Assembly (NCBI GenBank): GCA_037139735.1
Contig: JBAXFU010000002.1
Coordinates: forward strand, 1-64,000
Length of the DNA stretch: 64,000 nucleotides
Source of the DNA: UBA2402 sp037139735
GTDB lineage: Bacteria > Planctomycetota > Phycisphaerae > Phycisphaerales > UBA1924
Direction of reading: 5' to 3'
In this document: positions 24,288-32,972 of the stretch, piece by piece
Layout of the letters: every line of letters begins with the position of its first letter
How positions within the stretch are numbered: position 1 is the stretch's first letter
Translations under genes and position numbers: made by a program
The notes under the pieces: model-generated
Told to the model about the DNA's origin: nothing
Seen by the model: only the letters and a program-made list of their open reading frames with translations
The model's database searches: none

Positions 24288-26099
24288 ATGAAGGCAGGTA
24301 TCAACGCCCTGGCGACGGTCGCCTCGCTCCCGCTGGCCATCTGGCTGCTGGCGGGCTGCGCTCCGAGCCGTTCGCCCTTCGCGCAAGAGGCCGAGCGGGA
24401 ACTCCGGCGTGCCGCCATCGACAGCACCCGTCGAGAGCTTGAAGACGCCCGGCTCTTTCCCAAGCCGGTGGTGGCGACGCGTGACGAGGTCGGCAGTGAG
24501 CTGACCATCAAGCCCGAGGTGATGCCTGAACTCCAGCAGATGGCCGGGATGAAGTCCTATGAGGGCATCATCGCCGACTTGGGCAAGGACCTCTACGGGC
24601 GACCGGTCCGGAGCGTCAAGGTCAGTCTCGAGCAACTCGTCCGCAGCGCGGTGGAGAACAACGTCGCCGTGCAGTTCGCGAGGCTGGGGCCGGCCATCTC
24701 CGAGGCGCAGGTCGTGGCGGCCGAAGCCGCCTTTGACTGGACGCTCTTCAGCAACGCCAACTGGAGCAATCAGGACGCCCCGCGGGTGGGCACCAGCTTC
24801 AGCGGTTCGAGCTTCTCGCCCGGCTTCGATCGCTTCGAATCGCTGACGAACACGACGGGCTTGCGACGGGTCCTCGTCGGCGGCGGCCGGCTGACCGTGC
24901 AGCAGGACCTCAGCTACAACGACAACGCCACCCGCGGCCAGCAGAACAACCCCAACCCGGCCCAGCAGGCCTCGTTCACGGCCCAGTGGGACCAGCCGCT
25001 CCTCAAGGGGGCGGGGGCGGATGTCACCCAGGCCGAGATCCGCATCCAGCGGAACGCCGAGCGGTCGTCGGTGCAGACGCTCAGGCGAGACCTGATCCGC
25101 GTCGTCTCCGATGTCGAGAAGACGTACTGGGAACTGCTCCAGTCCTACGCCGACCTGCTCATCCTCGAGCGGCTCAAGGAGCGAGGCGAGAAGACGCGCG
25201 ACCAACTCCGCACCCGCGCCAAGCTCGACGCCAATCAGGCCCAGATCGCCGACGCCGTCTCTCGCGTCGAACGTCGCAAGGTCGACGTGATGCGTGCCCA
25301 GACTCGCGTCCGCCTGCTCAGCGACCGCCTGAAGGCCTTGGCCAACGACCCCGCCCTTCCGGTTGGATCCGAGATTCAACTCATCCCCGTCGATCGACCC
25401 GTCGACGCGGCCATCAAGTTCAGTCTGCTCGATTCCCTCCGCCAAGCCATCCAGAACCGTCCCGAGGTGCAACAGGCCGTCATCGCCATCGACGACGCCT
25501 CCATTCGGCAGGTGGTGGCGCGCAATCAGCGCCTGCCCGACCTGAACCTGCGCCTCCAGACCCGGTGGGCCAGCCTCGACGACGATCTTGGGCAGGCCAT
25601 CGGGTCCGAGTTCAACGGCAGGTTCATCGATTACCTGGTTGGAGGCTCCTTCGAGATGCCCATCGGCAATCGCAAGGCCGAGGCCGAGTACCGGCGGCGT
25701 CGCCTCGAGCGGATGCAGACGGTCTTGGCGTACAAGAACTCGGTCCAGACCGCCATCTCCGAGACCAAGGCCTCGCTCGACCGTACGCTCGACAGCTACA
25801 AGCAGATCGCCCAGACGGCTGATGCTCGGCTGGCCGCCTCCGAGGTGCTTCGCGTGCTGCTCCTCGAGAAGCAGTTCGATCAGGGCATCTCGGTCGAGCG
25901 GCTCGATCTCGAGCTGAATCGGCAGGAGTCCCTCGCCCAGGCCGAACGCGAGGAAGTGCAGGCCCACGTCGAGTACAACTCCAACCTCGCCGACCTCTTC
26001 GCCGCCATGGGCACGTTGCTCGAACGCAATCGCATCGAAATGGTGGTGCCGGCCTCGAGCGACGTTCGCTGGGACGGTCCCGGCGATGCGTCGCGATGA
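24288..26099 (+). CDS. TolC-family outer-membrane lipoprotein
   Basis: The 603-residue protein starts with a lipoprotein signal (lipobox LLAGC, Cys24). From about 100 it has the outer-membrane efflux fold: LEQLVRSAVENNVAVQFARLGPAISEAQVVAAEAAFDW, WDQPLLKGAGADVTQAEIRIQRNAE, and the long paired helices ending in QESLAQAEREEVQAHVEYNSNLADLFAAMGTLL. TolC-type trimers form the outer channel for tripartite efflux or type I secretion. No membrane-fusion protein or pump is adjacent. Start at ATG 24288; the frame continues upstream but without signal. It overlaps the alternative start of the next gene. Confidence 0.87.
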   Translation: MKAGINALATVASLPLAIWLLAGCAPSRSPFAQEAERELRRAAIDSTRRELEDARLFPKPVVATRDEVGSELTIKPEVMPELQQMAGMKSYEGIIADLGKDLYGRPVRSVKVSLEQLVRSAVENNVAVQFARLGPAISEAQVVAAEAAFDWTLFSNANWSNQDAPRVGTSFSGSSFSPGFDRFESLTNTTGLRRVLVGGGRLTVQQDLSYNDNATRGQQNNPNPAQQASFTAQWDQPLLKGAGADVTQAEIRIQRNAERSSVQTLRRDLIRVVSDVEKTYWELLQSYADLLILERLKERGEKTRDQLRTRAKLDANQAQIADAVSRVERRKVDVMRAQTRVRLLSDRLKALANDPALPVGSEIQLIPVDRPVDAAIKFSLLDSLRQAIQNRPEVQQAVIAIDDASIRQVVARNQRLPDLNLRLQTRWASLDDDLGQAIGSEFNGRFIDYLVGGSFEMPIGNRKAEAEYRRRRLERMQTVLAYKNSVQTAISETKASLDRTLDSYKQIAQTADARLAASEVLRVLLLEKQFDQGISVERLDLELNRQESLAQAEREEVQAHVEYNSNLADLFAAMGTLLERNRIEMVVPASSDVRWDGPGDASR

Positions 26100-26136
26100 T
26101 CGCCCGGCTCCCGTGCGAGGCCCCGCCCGCTCTCCC

Positions 26137-27138
26137 ATGACCGCCTCATTCCCCCAACCCGTCATCGCCGAGGCGGTCGAGCGATTGAAAGCCGGGGGGC
26201 TTGTCGCCTTCCCGACTGAAACCGTCTACGGCCTGGGCGCCGATGCCTTCAGCGACTCGGCCGTGGAAGGTGTCTTTCGCCTCAAGGGGCGCCCGAGTCG
26301 CAACCCCCTGATCGTCCACGTCGCCGACATCGCGATGGCTCGGTCGGCGGTTTCCTCGTGGCCGCCTGAGGCTCAGATCCTCGCGGAACGCTTCTGGCCA
26401 GGACCGCTCACCATCATCGTCCCCAAGTCCCCGCGCATTCCCGAACGAGTCACCGCGGGGGCGACGACCGTCGCCGTTCGTTGCCCCGATCACTCGCTCA
26501 CCCTGGCGCTGCTCAAGGCCTTCGGTGGGCCGCTCGTGGGACCCAGCGCCAACCCCTCCGGCCGAGTCTCGCCGACCGCGGCTGATCACGTTCGGGCCTA
26601 CTTCGCCCCCCAGCAGGTGCTCGTGCTCGATGGAGGCGCGTGCCGCGCAGGCATCGAATCGACCGTCCTCTCGCTGGCGGATCCGTCGTTTCCCGTGGTG
26701 CTCCGGCCGGGAGTCATCTCGGCCGCCCAACTCGCCGCCGTGCTCGACAGACCGGTGGCCTCCGTCGAGCATCAGCACCCGGGCGAGGGGCCGCTCGCAG
26801 GGCCAGGGATGCTTCCCTCCCACTACGCTCCGGGAACGCCGGCACGCTTGGTCACCTCGCGCGAACTGGCCCTTGCCTTGGCGGCATCATCGCCCCGCGT
26901 TGCCGCCCTTGCCCTCAGCGAGCCGCCCACCATCGCCGCCGGCCATCTCGTCATCGCCATGGCGACCGATGCGCCGACCTATGCGAGGAATCTCTACGCC
27001 GCGATGATGCGAGCCGATGCCGCAGGCGTCGAACGCATTCTCATCGAGCGACCGCCCTCGGGCGATCACGATCCGATTTGGGATGCCGTGCTCGATCGGC
27101 TTCGCCGGGCCACCGCACCCCGTGACGGACAGGCCTGA
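26137..27138 (+). CDS. L-threonylcarbamoyladenylate synthase (Sua5/YwlC type)
   Basis: Sua5/TsaC makes threonylcarbamoyl-AMP, the intermediate for t6A37 in ANN-decoding tRNAs. The 333-residue protein has the YrdC domain (1-190: GGLVAFPTETVYGLGADAF, KGRPSRNPLIVHV, WPGPLTIIV, GPSANPSGRVSPTAADHV, IESTVL) and the extra C-terminal Sua5 domain with GPGMLPSHYAPGTP. I start at ATG 26137; an in-frame ATG at 26086 overlaps tolC-like gene by 14 bases but adds a non-conserved tail. The downstream gene is convergent. Confidence 0.9.
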   Translation: MTASFPQPVIAEAVERLKAGGLVAFPTETVYGLGADAFSDSAVEGVFRLKGRPSRNPLIVHVADIAMARSAVSSWPPEAQILAERFWPGPLTIIVPKSPRIPERVTAGATTVAVRCPDHSLTLALLKAFGGPLVGPSANPSGRVSPTAADHVRAYFAPQQVLVLDGGACRAGIESTVLSLADPSFPVVLRPGVISAAQLAAVLDRPVASVEHQHPGEGPLAGPGMLPSHYAPGTPARLVTSRELALALAASSPRVAALALSEPPTIAAGHLVIAMATDAPTYARNLYAAMMRADAAGVERILIERPPSGDHDPIWDAVLDRLRRATAPRDGQA

Positions 27139-27242
27139 GGCACGACCCAGCATCGAACGTGGATGACCGCCTGTGGCGGCGTCCATCCCGTTCCATCCCC
27201 ATGGCGACGAGAACCGTCGCTCGAACTCGCCTCACCCGGAAC

Positions 27243-27275
27243 GCCTGGCGACCCGCCAAGTGGCCCGCCAGGCGA
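27243..27275. terminator. Hairpin in convergent gap before the DinB-like gene
   Basis: CGCCTGGCG (27243-27251) and CGCCAGGCG (27267-27275) form a perfect 9-bp stem with a 15-nt loop, directly after which the stop codon of the convergent gene lies. No T-tract, so it may be a Rho-associated or mRNA-protecting structure serving both genes. Confidence 0.4.
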
Positions 27276-27276
27276 A

Positions 27277-27999
27277 TCAGAAGACGTGCGGCAAGCCGAG
27301 GCCGCGACGAAGGTCGGAGAGCTGGCCAAGGTGCCACCCTTCGTGCCAAGCGAGCTTGTTCAAGGCGTCGAGTTTGTCGGTGATGAAGCCGCCGCTCTCC
27401 TGCTCGGGCGGCGTCAGGAGGTCCTGGTCGTCGAGCCGCGCCACCGCGTCGACGATCCGCTGGAACGTCGCTTCATACGCCTGCCGCACCTCGTCGAACG
27501 ACGGATAGAGCGCCGCGTCGCCGATGGGCTTGCTGCCCATGCCGAAGAGCGCGTGGTACCCCTCGGGCACGATCGGCGAGGCGCCCGTGATCATCCCGTG
27601 CGTCCAACTCGCCGAACTCGCCAAGTGTCCGAGCGTCCAGAGCAGGTGGTTCGGGCAGGCGCCCGCCTGAGCCACGACTTGTTCGGGGGCGAATCCCTCG
27701 GCGAACTTGTTGATCATCCCGTGGGCGAACCTCGCGTGCGCCAACGCTCGATCACGCATCACGTTCGAAGCCGCCGCGGATCGCTTCGATGGGCCTGATC
27801 CCTTGGCCTTCGTTGTTCCCTTGGCCTTCGTTGTTCCCTTGGCCTTCGAGGTCGCGGCCTTCGTCGTGCCAGGCTTGCCGGTCCTGCTCGCGGCACGCGA
27901 CGGCTTGGACGCGGCCTTTCGTGCTGCGGGCTTCGAGGACGATCCCGCCTTCTTCTTGACGGCGGACTTCGATTTCCTGGGGGAAGGCTTCTTGCTCAT
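27277..27999 (-). CDS. DinB-like protein with Lys/Ala-rich N-terminal tail
   Basis: The 240-residue protein has two parts. Residues 1 to about 78 are a highly basic tail with KAKGTT repeats, similar to histone H1. The rest is a four-helix DinB/YfiT metal-binding fold: ARFAHGMINKF, CPNHLLWTLGHLASSASW, and the metal-site segment WHEGWHLGQLSDLRR. DinB-like proteins include thiol transferases for bacillithiol or mycothiol and hydrolases; the substrate is unknown. The tail has a nucleotide 18-bp tandem repeat at 27801-27836. Start ATG 27999. Confidence 0.78.
   Translation of the reverse strand: MSKKPSPRKSKSAVKKKAGSSSKPAARKAASKPSRAASRTGKPGTTKAATSKAKGTTKAKGTTKAKGSGPSKRSAAASNVMRDRALAHARFAHGMINKFAEGFAPEQVVAQAGACPNHLLWTLGHLASSASWTHGMITGASPIVPEGYHALFGMGSKPIGDAALYPSFDEVRQAYEATFQRIVDAVARLDDQDLLTPPEQESGGFITDKLDALNKLAWHEGWHLGQLSDLRRGLGLPHVF
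27801..27836. repeat. 18-bp tandem repeat (KAKGTT codons) in the DinB-like tail
   Basis: CCTTGGCCTTCGTTGTTC occurs twice in perfect tandem, with a third partial unit (CCTTGGCCTTCG) following. Each unit encodes six residues, so the tail can expand without frameshift. Confidence 0.85.
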
Positions 28000-28074
28000 G
28001 GCGGATGCTCGCAACTCGAGGATTCGTGCGCGGGATCGAACGACGGGTCTCCGATGGTATCGCCACCAGGCCCG

Positions 28075-29982
28075 TCATCGCGAGTTCAACGCCGACACGC
28101 ACCGGTCGACCACCGAGGCCAACGCGACCACCTCGCCCTTGCCCGGATCGCGGCGAGCCTTGTACTCGACGCCCCCCTGCTCCAACGCCTTGTCGCCGAT
28201 CGTGATGCGGAGCGGGATGCCGATCAGGTCGGCATCCTTGAACTTCACCCCGGGACGTTCGTCCCGGTCGTCGAGGAGGACGTCGACGCCGGCCGACGCA
28301 AGCCCGCGGCCAATTTCGGTCGCCACTTCGCGTTGTCGAGCATCGTCGTGCTTCATCATCACGATCAGCACGTGGTAGGGAGCGAGGGCGGACGGCCAGA
28401 CGATGCCGAACTCGTCGTGGCTCATCTCGACGCAGGCCGCCATGGTGCGGCTGACGCCGATCCCGTAGCAGCCCATGATCACCGTCTCCTTCTTCTGCTG
28501 GGGCGTCAGCACGCTCAGACCCATGGCCTGCGAGTACTTGGTGCCCAGCTTGAAGATGTGGCCCACTTCGATGCCGCGTCCCGTCACGAGCGTCGCCCCC
28601 GCAGCGCGAGGGCTCGGGTCGCCGGCCAAGGCGTTGCGGACGTCGCCGACCATGAGTTGCTTGTCGTCGCCCCGAAGGCCGCCCGAGTTCGACCCCTCGT
28701 GCGAGGCCGCGATCGGATCCTTGCCCAGGTCGCGCTGCCAGTTGAAGTGCTTGACGTGGTGGTCCTTCCTGTCGCCGCCGGTCACCCAGAACTTGGGCTT
28801 GCCCGACGCCTCGTCGACCGCAACCGCCGCGTCGCGATCCACCAGCAGCAGCACGCCCTTCTTGCCGACCGCCGCGCGAGGGCTCACGAAGCCGATCGCG
28901 AAGCCCTTGGCGATCGCCTCCGCCGGGTCGGCCAACGCGATGCTCGCGCACCCCGAGAGGGACTTGACCTTGCCCTCGTTCACGTCGTGATCGCCTCGCA
29001 CCACCGCCAGAATGTACTCTTCGCCGAACTTCGTGGTCTGCTCGGGCGAGCCCGTCACCTTGAAGAGCACGCTCTTGAGCATGTGCTGCGGCTTGACCTT
29101 CATGAACGAGCAGACGTCCTCGATGCCCGGACACCCCGGCGTGTGCACGTCCTCCAACGCCCCGCTCGATTCGCCCGCGAAGTACCCCTTCGCCGGCGCG
29201 GGACGCTCGCCGATCTCGCACTTCTCGACGTTCGCCGCGTATCCCGACGCCGGGCACTTGAGCACCGTGTCCTCGCCGCTGACGCAGTTCACCATGAACT
29301 CGTGGCTCGCCGACCCGCCGATGGGACCGGACTCCGCCTCCACCGCCGAGAAGTCCAGCCCGCACCGCGTGAAGATGTTGGTGTACGCCCGGTACATCGC
29401 GTCGTACGTGTCGTTCAGTCCGCCGGGTCCCTCCACCGTGACGTGGAACGAGTACGCGTCCTTCATCAGGAACTCGCGGCACCGCAGCAGGCCTGCACGC
29501 GGCCTGGCCTCGTCGCGAAACTTCGTCTGGATCTGATAGATGGTCAGCGGCAGTTGCTTGTAGCTCGTCAGCGACCCCACCATCAACTGGGTGATCACCT
29601 CTTCGTGCGTCGGCGCCAGGGCGTTGAGACGCCCCTTGCGGTCCTTGAGGCGGAAAAGGTTGTCGCCGTACGCCTCGTCGCGCTTGGTGCCCTCGAACAA
29701 CTCGAAGGGCTCGAGCGCCGGCATGAGCATCTCGGTGGCGCCCGCCGCGTCCATCTCCTCGCGGACGATCGCCGCCACCTTGTTGATGACGCGGTGGCCC
29801 AGCGGCAGGTAGTCGTAGATGCCGGCACCCACCTGACGGATGAAGCCCGCCCGGTGCAGCAGGACGTGGCTGGGAACCTCCGCGTCGTTCGGGGCCTCGC
29901 GGGTGGTCGGAATCAGCGTCTGCGACCAGCGATGGTGGACGCCGCTTCGGACCGAGGTGACGACGGGACGCAGTGATGCCAT
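28075..29982 (-). CDS. proS: Prolyl-tRNA synthetase
   Basis: ProS charges tRNA-Pro. The 635-residue enzyme is the long bacterial type with an editing (YbaK/INS) insert between class II motifs. Motif 1/2 region: GFIRQVGAGIYDYLPLGHRV, FRDEARPRAGLLRCREFLMKDAYSFH; insert at about 225-400 (VSGEDTVLKCPASGYAAN...); motif 3 GCYGIGVSRTMAA; anticodon-binding domain near the end (LDDRDERPGVKFKDADLIGIPLRITIG). All are intact. Start ATG 29982. Confidence 0.95.
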   Translation of the reverse strand: MASLRPVVTSVRSGVHHRWSQTLIPTTREAPNDAEVPSHVLLHRAGFIRQVGAGIYDYLPLGHRVINKVAAIVREEMDAAGATEMLMPALEPFELFEGTKRDEAYGDNLFRLKDRKGRLNALAPTHEEVITQLMVGSLTSYKQLPLTIYQIQTKFRDEARPRAGLLRCREFLMKDAYSFHVTVEGPGGLNDTYDAMYRAYTNIFTRCGLDFSAVEAESGPIGGSASHEFMVNCVSGEDTVLKCPASGYAANVEKCEIGERPAPAKGYFAGESSGALEDVHTPGCPGIEDVCSFMKVKPQHMLKSVLFKVTGSPEQTTKFGEEYILAVVRGDHDVNEGKVKSLSGCASIALADPAEAIAKGFAIGFVSPRAAVGKKGVLLLVDRDAAVAVDEASGKPKFWVTGGDRKDHHVKHFNWQRDLGKDPIAASHEGSNSGGLRGDDKQLMVGDVRNALAGDPSPRAAGATLVTGRGIEVGHIFKLGTKYSQAMGLSVLTPQQKKETVIMGCYGIGVSRTMAACVEMSHDEFGIVWPSALAPYHVLIVMMKHDDARQREVATEIGRGLASAGVDVLLDDRDERPGVKFKDADLIGIPLRITIGDKALEQGGVEYKARRDPGKGEVVALASVVDRCVSALNSR

Positions 29983-30037
29983 GGGGCAGGAGGGTACGAG
30001 CCCCCGAAGCCCCGCGGCAACGACACGCCGCGTTCCC

Positions 30038-31519
30038 TTACTTGGTCGCGTCCATCGGCGGCGGGAAGAGGAACGACAACGCCCGCGGCAGCCGGGCCGA
30101 CCACGCCGCTTCCGTGTGCGTCGCCCCGGACTCGATGACCATCAGCCGCCGATCCGGTCCAAGGCCCGCCTGCTCAAGCCGGCCCTCGAGGGCCCGCAGG
30201 GCGTCCACATAGCGACCATTGTCGGCCGCATGGCTCGCTTCTGCGCCAAACTCCGAACCGCCCCCACCCACATACACGCGACGAGGCCAGGTGCGGACGG
30301 ACGCCACGAGGCCGTCCCATGTCGCGGCATCGCCCGTCCGCAAGGGCAGACTCTCGGCGAGCAGGAGTCCGAAGACGTCGGGATGCTGGGTCGCCGCCCG
30401 CAAGGCGACGGCCGCGCCCAGCGACGAGCCGCCGATGCCCGTGTGCTCAGGGCCGGTCCGGACGCGAAAGGCCGCCTCGACCCGAGGCTTGACCTCGGAC
30501 AGGAGCCACGCGATGTGGGCATCGCCCCGTGGTTCGACGCCCGCGAGCGCGGCCACGGGCAGGTATTCGCTGGCGCGACCGGCGCCGCTGTTCGGGATGC
30601 CGACGATGATCGTCGGGGTCATCATGTGCCGCTCCACCAGCGAGGTGGCGATCTCGTCGGCCTTCCACTCGGCCGGGATGCCCGAGTGCGGCTCGAACAC
30701 GTTTTGCCCGTCGTGGAGATAGAGGACCGGATACTTGGCGGAGGCGTTGCCCGGTGCGGAGTACCCCGGCGGCAGCCAGACGAGCAGATCCCGAGGCTGA
30801 CCGCCCGCCATCGGCCCTCCTGAGACCTGCAAGCGGCGAACCTCGCCGGTCACCTGCAGTGACCGGTAGGGGTCGTTGCCGGCCTTGGACGCGAACTCCG
30901 GTCGTTGATCGCCCCACTTGGCCACCCGCAACTCGAACTTGGGCGGTTCGCCTCCCTTGATCGAAGCCGGATCGACCGAGGGGAGCGAGCGATTCGAGGG
31001 AGCCGAGAGATCGTCGTTGACTTCCTCGAGCGACCAATCGCCACGAGTGAACTTGAACTCGAGCCGATCCTTCCGTCCCTCGGGCCGCTTCACCAGGATC
31101 CGCCAACGCATGTCGGATTGCGGTTCCAATCGCGAAGCGGGATCGCCGGGATTCCAGTTGTTCCAGTTGCTCGCCAGGAAGATGGGGGACGACGGCGAGG
31201 CCTTCGTCGAGGCATCCTCGACGATCAGCAAGAAGCCCTGCGGCAGCGATTCTGGTTCGATCGGCGATCCGTCCGACGCCGCGTATCCGGCGGGGAGGCC
31301 CCTTCCGGAGTACTCGGCCGTCTTGGGCTTCGCGGACCCGGTCGCGAGCAGTTGCCCGATGGCGTTCGCGCCGCCGGTGTCGCCGGCGCCCGCGCCGATC
31401 GGCGGCACGTCCATCTTCCTCGGTTCCTTGATCGACACCGCGATCGCCCAGCACAGCAGCACCGTCACGACGATGGGGGACAGGATGTACGCGGTCAGGG
31501 CGACTTGCTGGCGCTTCAT
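30038..31519 (-). CDS. Putative esterase with N-terminal carbohydrate-binding-like domain
   Basis: The 493-residue protein has one membrane anchor (about 8-30), an N-terminal region (90-200) with a starch-binding/E-set-like pattern (LEFKFTRGDWSLEEVNDDL), and a C-terminal alpha/beta hydrolase domain (from about 225). YPVLYLHDGQNVFEPHSGI and GIGGSSLGAAVALRAA (nucleophile Ser) mark the putative-esterase family. AWSARLPRALSF follows the likely catalytic His (ATHTEAAW). Likely periplasmic. ATG 31519 is preceded by GGAGA. Substrate unknown. Confidence 0.8.
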   Translation of the reverse strand: MKRQQVALTAYILSPIVVTVLLCWAIAVSIKEPRKMDVPPIGAGAGDTGGANAIGQLLATGSAKPKTAEYSGRGLPAGYAASDGSPIEPESLPQGFLLIVEDASTKASPSSPIFLASNWNNWNPGDPASRLEPQSDMRWRILVKRPEGRKDRLEFKFTRGDWSLEEVNDDLSAPSNRSLPSVDPASIKGGEPPKFELRVAKWGDQRPEFASKAGNDPYRSLQVTGEVRRLQVSGGPMAGGQPRDLLVWLPPGYSAPGNASAKYPVLYLHDGQNVFEPHSGIPAEWKADEIATSLVERHMMTPTIIVGIPNSGAGRASEYLPVAALAGVEPRGDAHIAWLLSEVKPRVEAAFRVRTGPEHTGIGGSSLGAAVALRAATQHPDVFGLLLAESLPLRTGDAATWDGLVASVRTWPRRVYVGGGGSEFGAEASHAADNGRYVDALRALEGRLEQAGLGPDRRLMVIESGATHTEAAWSARLPRALSFLFPPPMDATK

Positions 31520-31569
31520 GAATGTCTCCGGTCAGGACCGACGGGTGGCGAGGCGGGGGCGAGGCCCGT

Positions 31570-32202
31570 TCAGCGAGCAGCCGCGAACCACTGACCGACC
31601 TTGGTCCAGTTCACGACGTTCCACCACGCGCCGACATAGTCAGCGCGGCGGTTCTGGTACTTGAGGTAATACGCATGCTCCCACACGTCAAGACCGAGAA
31701 TCGGCGCACCCTCGCACCCCGCCAGGGCGCGGCCCATCACGGGGTTGTCCTGGTTGGCGGTCGAGCAGATCTCGAGCTGGCCGCCATTGACCACCAGCCA
31801 CGCCCAGCCCGAGCCGAAGCGGCCGGTCGCCGCCGCGGCGAACTTCTCCTTGAACGCGTCGAACGATCCGAACGCGGCATGGATCGCGGCGGCCAACTCG
31901 CCAGAGGGTGCCCCGCCGCCGCCCTTGCCCGCTGGTGCCATCGACTCCCAGAACATCGAGTGGTTGACGTGCCCGCCCGCGTTGTTGCGGACCGGCCCGC
32001 GCTTGTCGTCGGGCAGCGCCGCGAGGTTGCGGATCAACTGGTCGGCCGTGTGGCCGGCGAAGGCCGTCCCTTCGAGGGCCTTGTTCGCGTTGGTCACGTA
32101 CGCGGCATGGTGCTTGCCGTGGTGGATCCCCATGGTTTGGGCGTCAATGAAGGGTTCGAGGGAGTCGGCGGAGTAGGGCAGGTCGGGAAGAAGAAGGGGC
32201 AT
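31570..32202 (-). CDS. sodA: Superoxide dismutase (Fe/Mn family)
   Basis: The enzyme dismutates superoxide. The 210-residue protein has metal ligands His27 (GIHHGKHHAAYV), His81 (GGHVNHSMFW), Asp172 and His176 (LDVWEHAYYLKYQNRRADY). CSTANQDNPVM is typical of the Mn or cambialistic type, but metal choice cannot be fixed here. No signal peptide, so cytoplasmic. A strong ribosome site GGAGGA is 6 bases from ATG 32202. The upstream gap is long and shared with the sigma factor gene. Confidence 0.95.
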   Translation of the reverse strand: MPLLLPDLPYSADSLEPFIDAQTMGIHHGKHHAAYVTNANKALEGTAFAGHTADQLIRNLAALPDDKRGPVRNNAGGHVNHSMFWESMAPAGKGGGGAPSGELAAAIHAAFGSFDAFKEKFAAAATGRFGSGWAWLVVNGGQLEICSTANQDNPVMGRALAGCEGAPILGLDVWEHAYYLKYQNRRADYVGAWWNVVNWTKVGQWFAAAR

Positions 32203-32252
32203 GAATATCCTCCGGAAAGGGGGTTCTAGGGACGTGCCGAACGTCTGATTGC

Positions 32253-32281
32253 GGCATTCGGCGGCGTTTTTGGCATTCGGC
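32253..32281. repeat. Direct repeat GGCATTCGGC upstream of sodA
   Basis: Two copies of GGCATTCGGC start 19 bp apart (32253 and 32272), about 51 and 70 bp upstream of the sodA start. The spacing is close to two helical turns, as expected for operator half-sites. No known regulator motif is recognised. Confidence 0.4.
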
Positions 32282-32800
32282 CTTCGCGCAGCGGACGCAT
32301 TACGTTAGACTCGTCCAGACGGAGTCGGCGGCATCCGAACGGGACCGTCGCCCGGCCTCGGGACGGCGGTGAGCGTGACGGCTTCGTGCGGCGTGTTTCC
32401 GGAACTTTGCCCGCGTGCACTCGTACAACATGCAGCGTGTCGACGCCAGGGCGTCTGGGATCGAACGGAGCTGGGCAGCGTCCTGAGTGAGTGGAGTTGG
32501 CAACGCCGCGGGGTTGGCCGTCGGCCAGCGGATTCGTGAGCGTGCCTCCAAGCGGCGGCCGCGCCCGCTAGGGGCGCTCCGATGCTCGGCTGCGAAGGAG
32601 GGGCACGAATGTCGCGCTCGATGAACGTACGGATTCCGGTCGGCATCCAATCCGCCTGCTCAGGGGGGCGATGCGGGCTCTCGGTCGTTGACAACGCGTC
32701 GGTAGCGGGAGATTTTCGGAAACTTGGGCAAAGTCGGCAACTGAATTCAAGTCGTTTGCGAATAACGTCCTCCATTTGATTAAGATGGACGGGCTCGAAA

Positions 32801-32819
32801 TCCCGAATCGGGTTCGGGA
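32801..32819 (+). other. Inverted repeat in the sigma factor leader
   Basis: TCCCGAATCGGGTTCGGGA forms a 7-bp stem (TCCCGAA/TTCGGGA) with a 5-base loop, about 155 bp upstream of the sigma factor start and 15 bp downstream of the promoter-like TAAGAT. It could be an operator or an mRNA hairpin. Confidence 0.35.
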
Positions 32820-32972
32820 AATGGAAGGGGTCAGAAAACGTCGGGTGTGCGGGAAGTGAGCCCGCGGACCAAGAGGCAGCCGGAACGCCCGGTCGAGACG
32901 GCGACCTTCGGATACTGCGAAGTGCGGCAGGCAAGGTCAAGCGTTTCGACCGCGGTCAGTCAAGGAATCTTC

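Larger units (their letters stand above)
32203..32972. promoter_or_regulatory. 770-bp divergent region between sodA and sigma factor gene
   Basis: No convincing gene lies here; open frames on the minus strand have biased, non-protein-like composition. It holds a direct repeat GGCATTCGGC (32253 and 32272, 19 bp apart) near sodA, an AT-rich tract (about 32700-32790), and a 7-bp inverted repeat TCCCGAA/TTCGGGA at 32801-32819. A weak promoter-like pair (TTGCGA at 32756, TAAGAT at 32781, 19-bp spacing) faces the sigma gene. The length suggests complex regulation of the sigma factor. Confidence 0.4.

Noticed and set aside
22198..24291. 697-codon open frame over the KTEP-repeat gene
   Set aside because: It reads the repeats as Gly/Leu-rich sequence on the other strand; the minus-strand gene has a signal peptide and conserved C-terminus.
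28054..29976. 640-codon open frame antisense to proS
   Set aside because: Opposite a complete prolyl-tRNA synthetase and without recognisable protein features.
32305..32940. 211-codon open frame in the gap upstream of the sigma factor
   Set aside because: No ribosome site, no recognisable domain, and composition resembles random GC-rich DNA.
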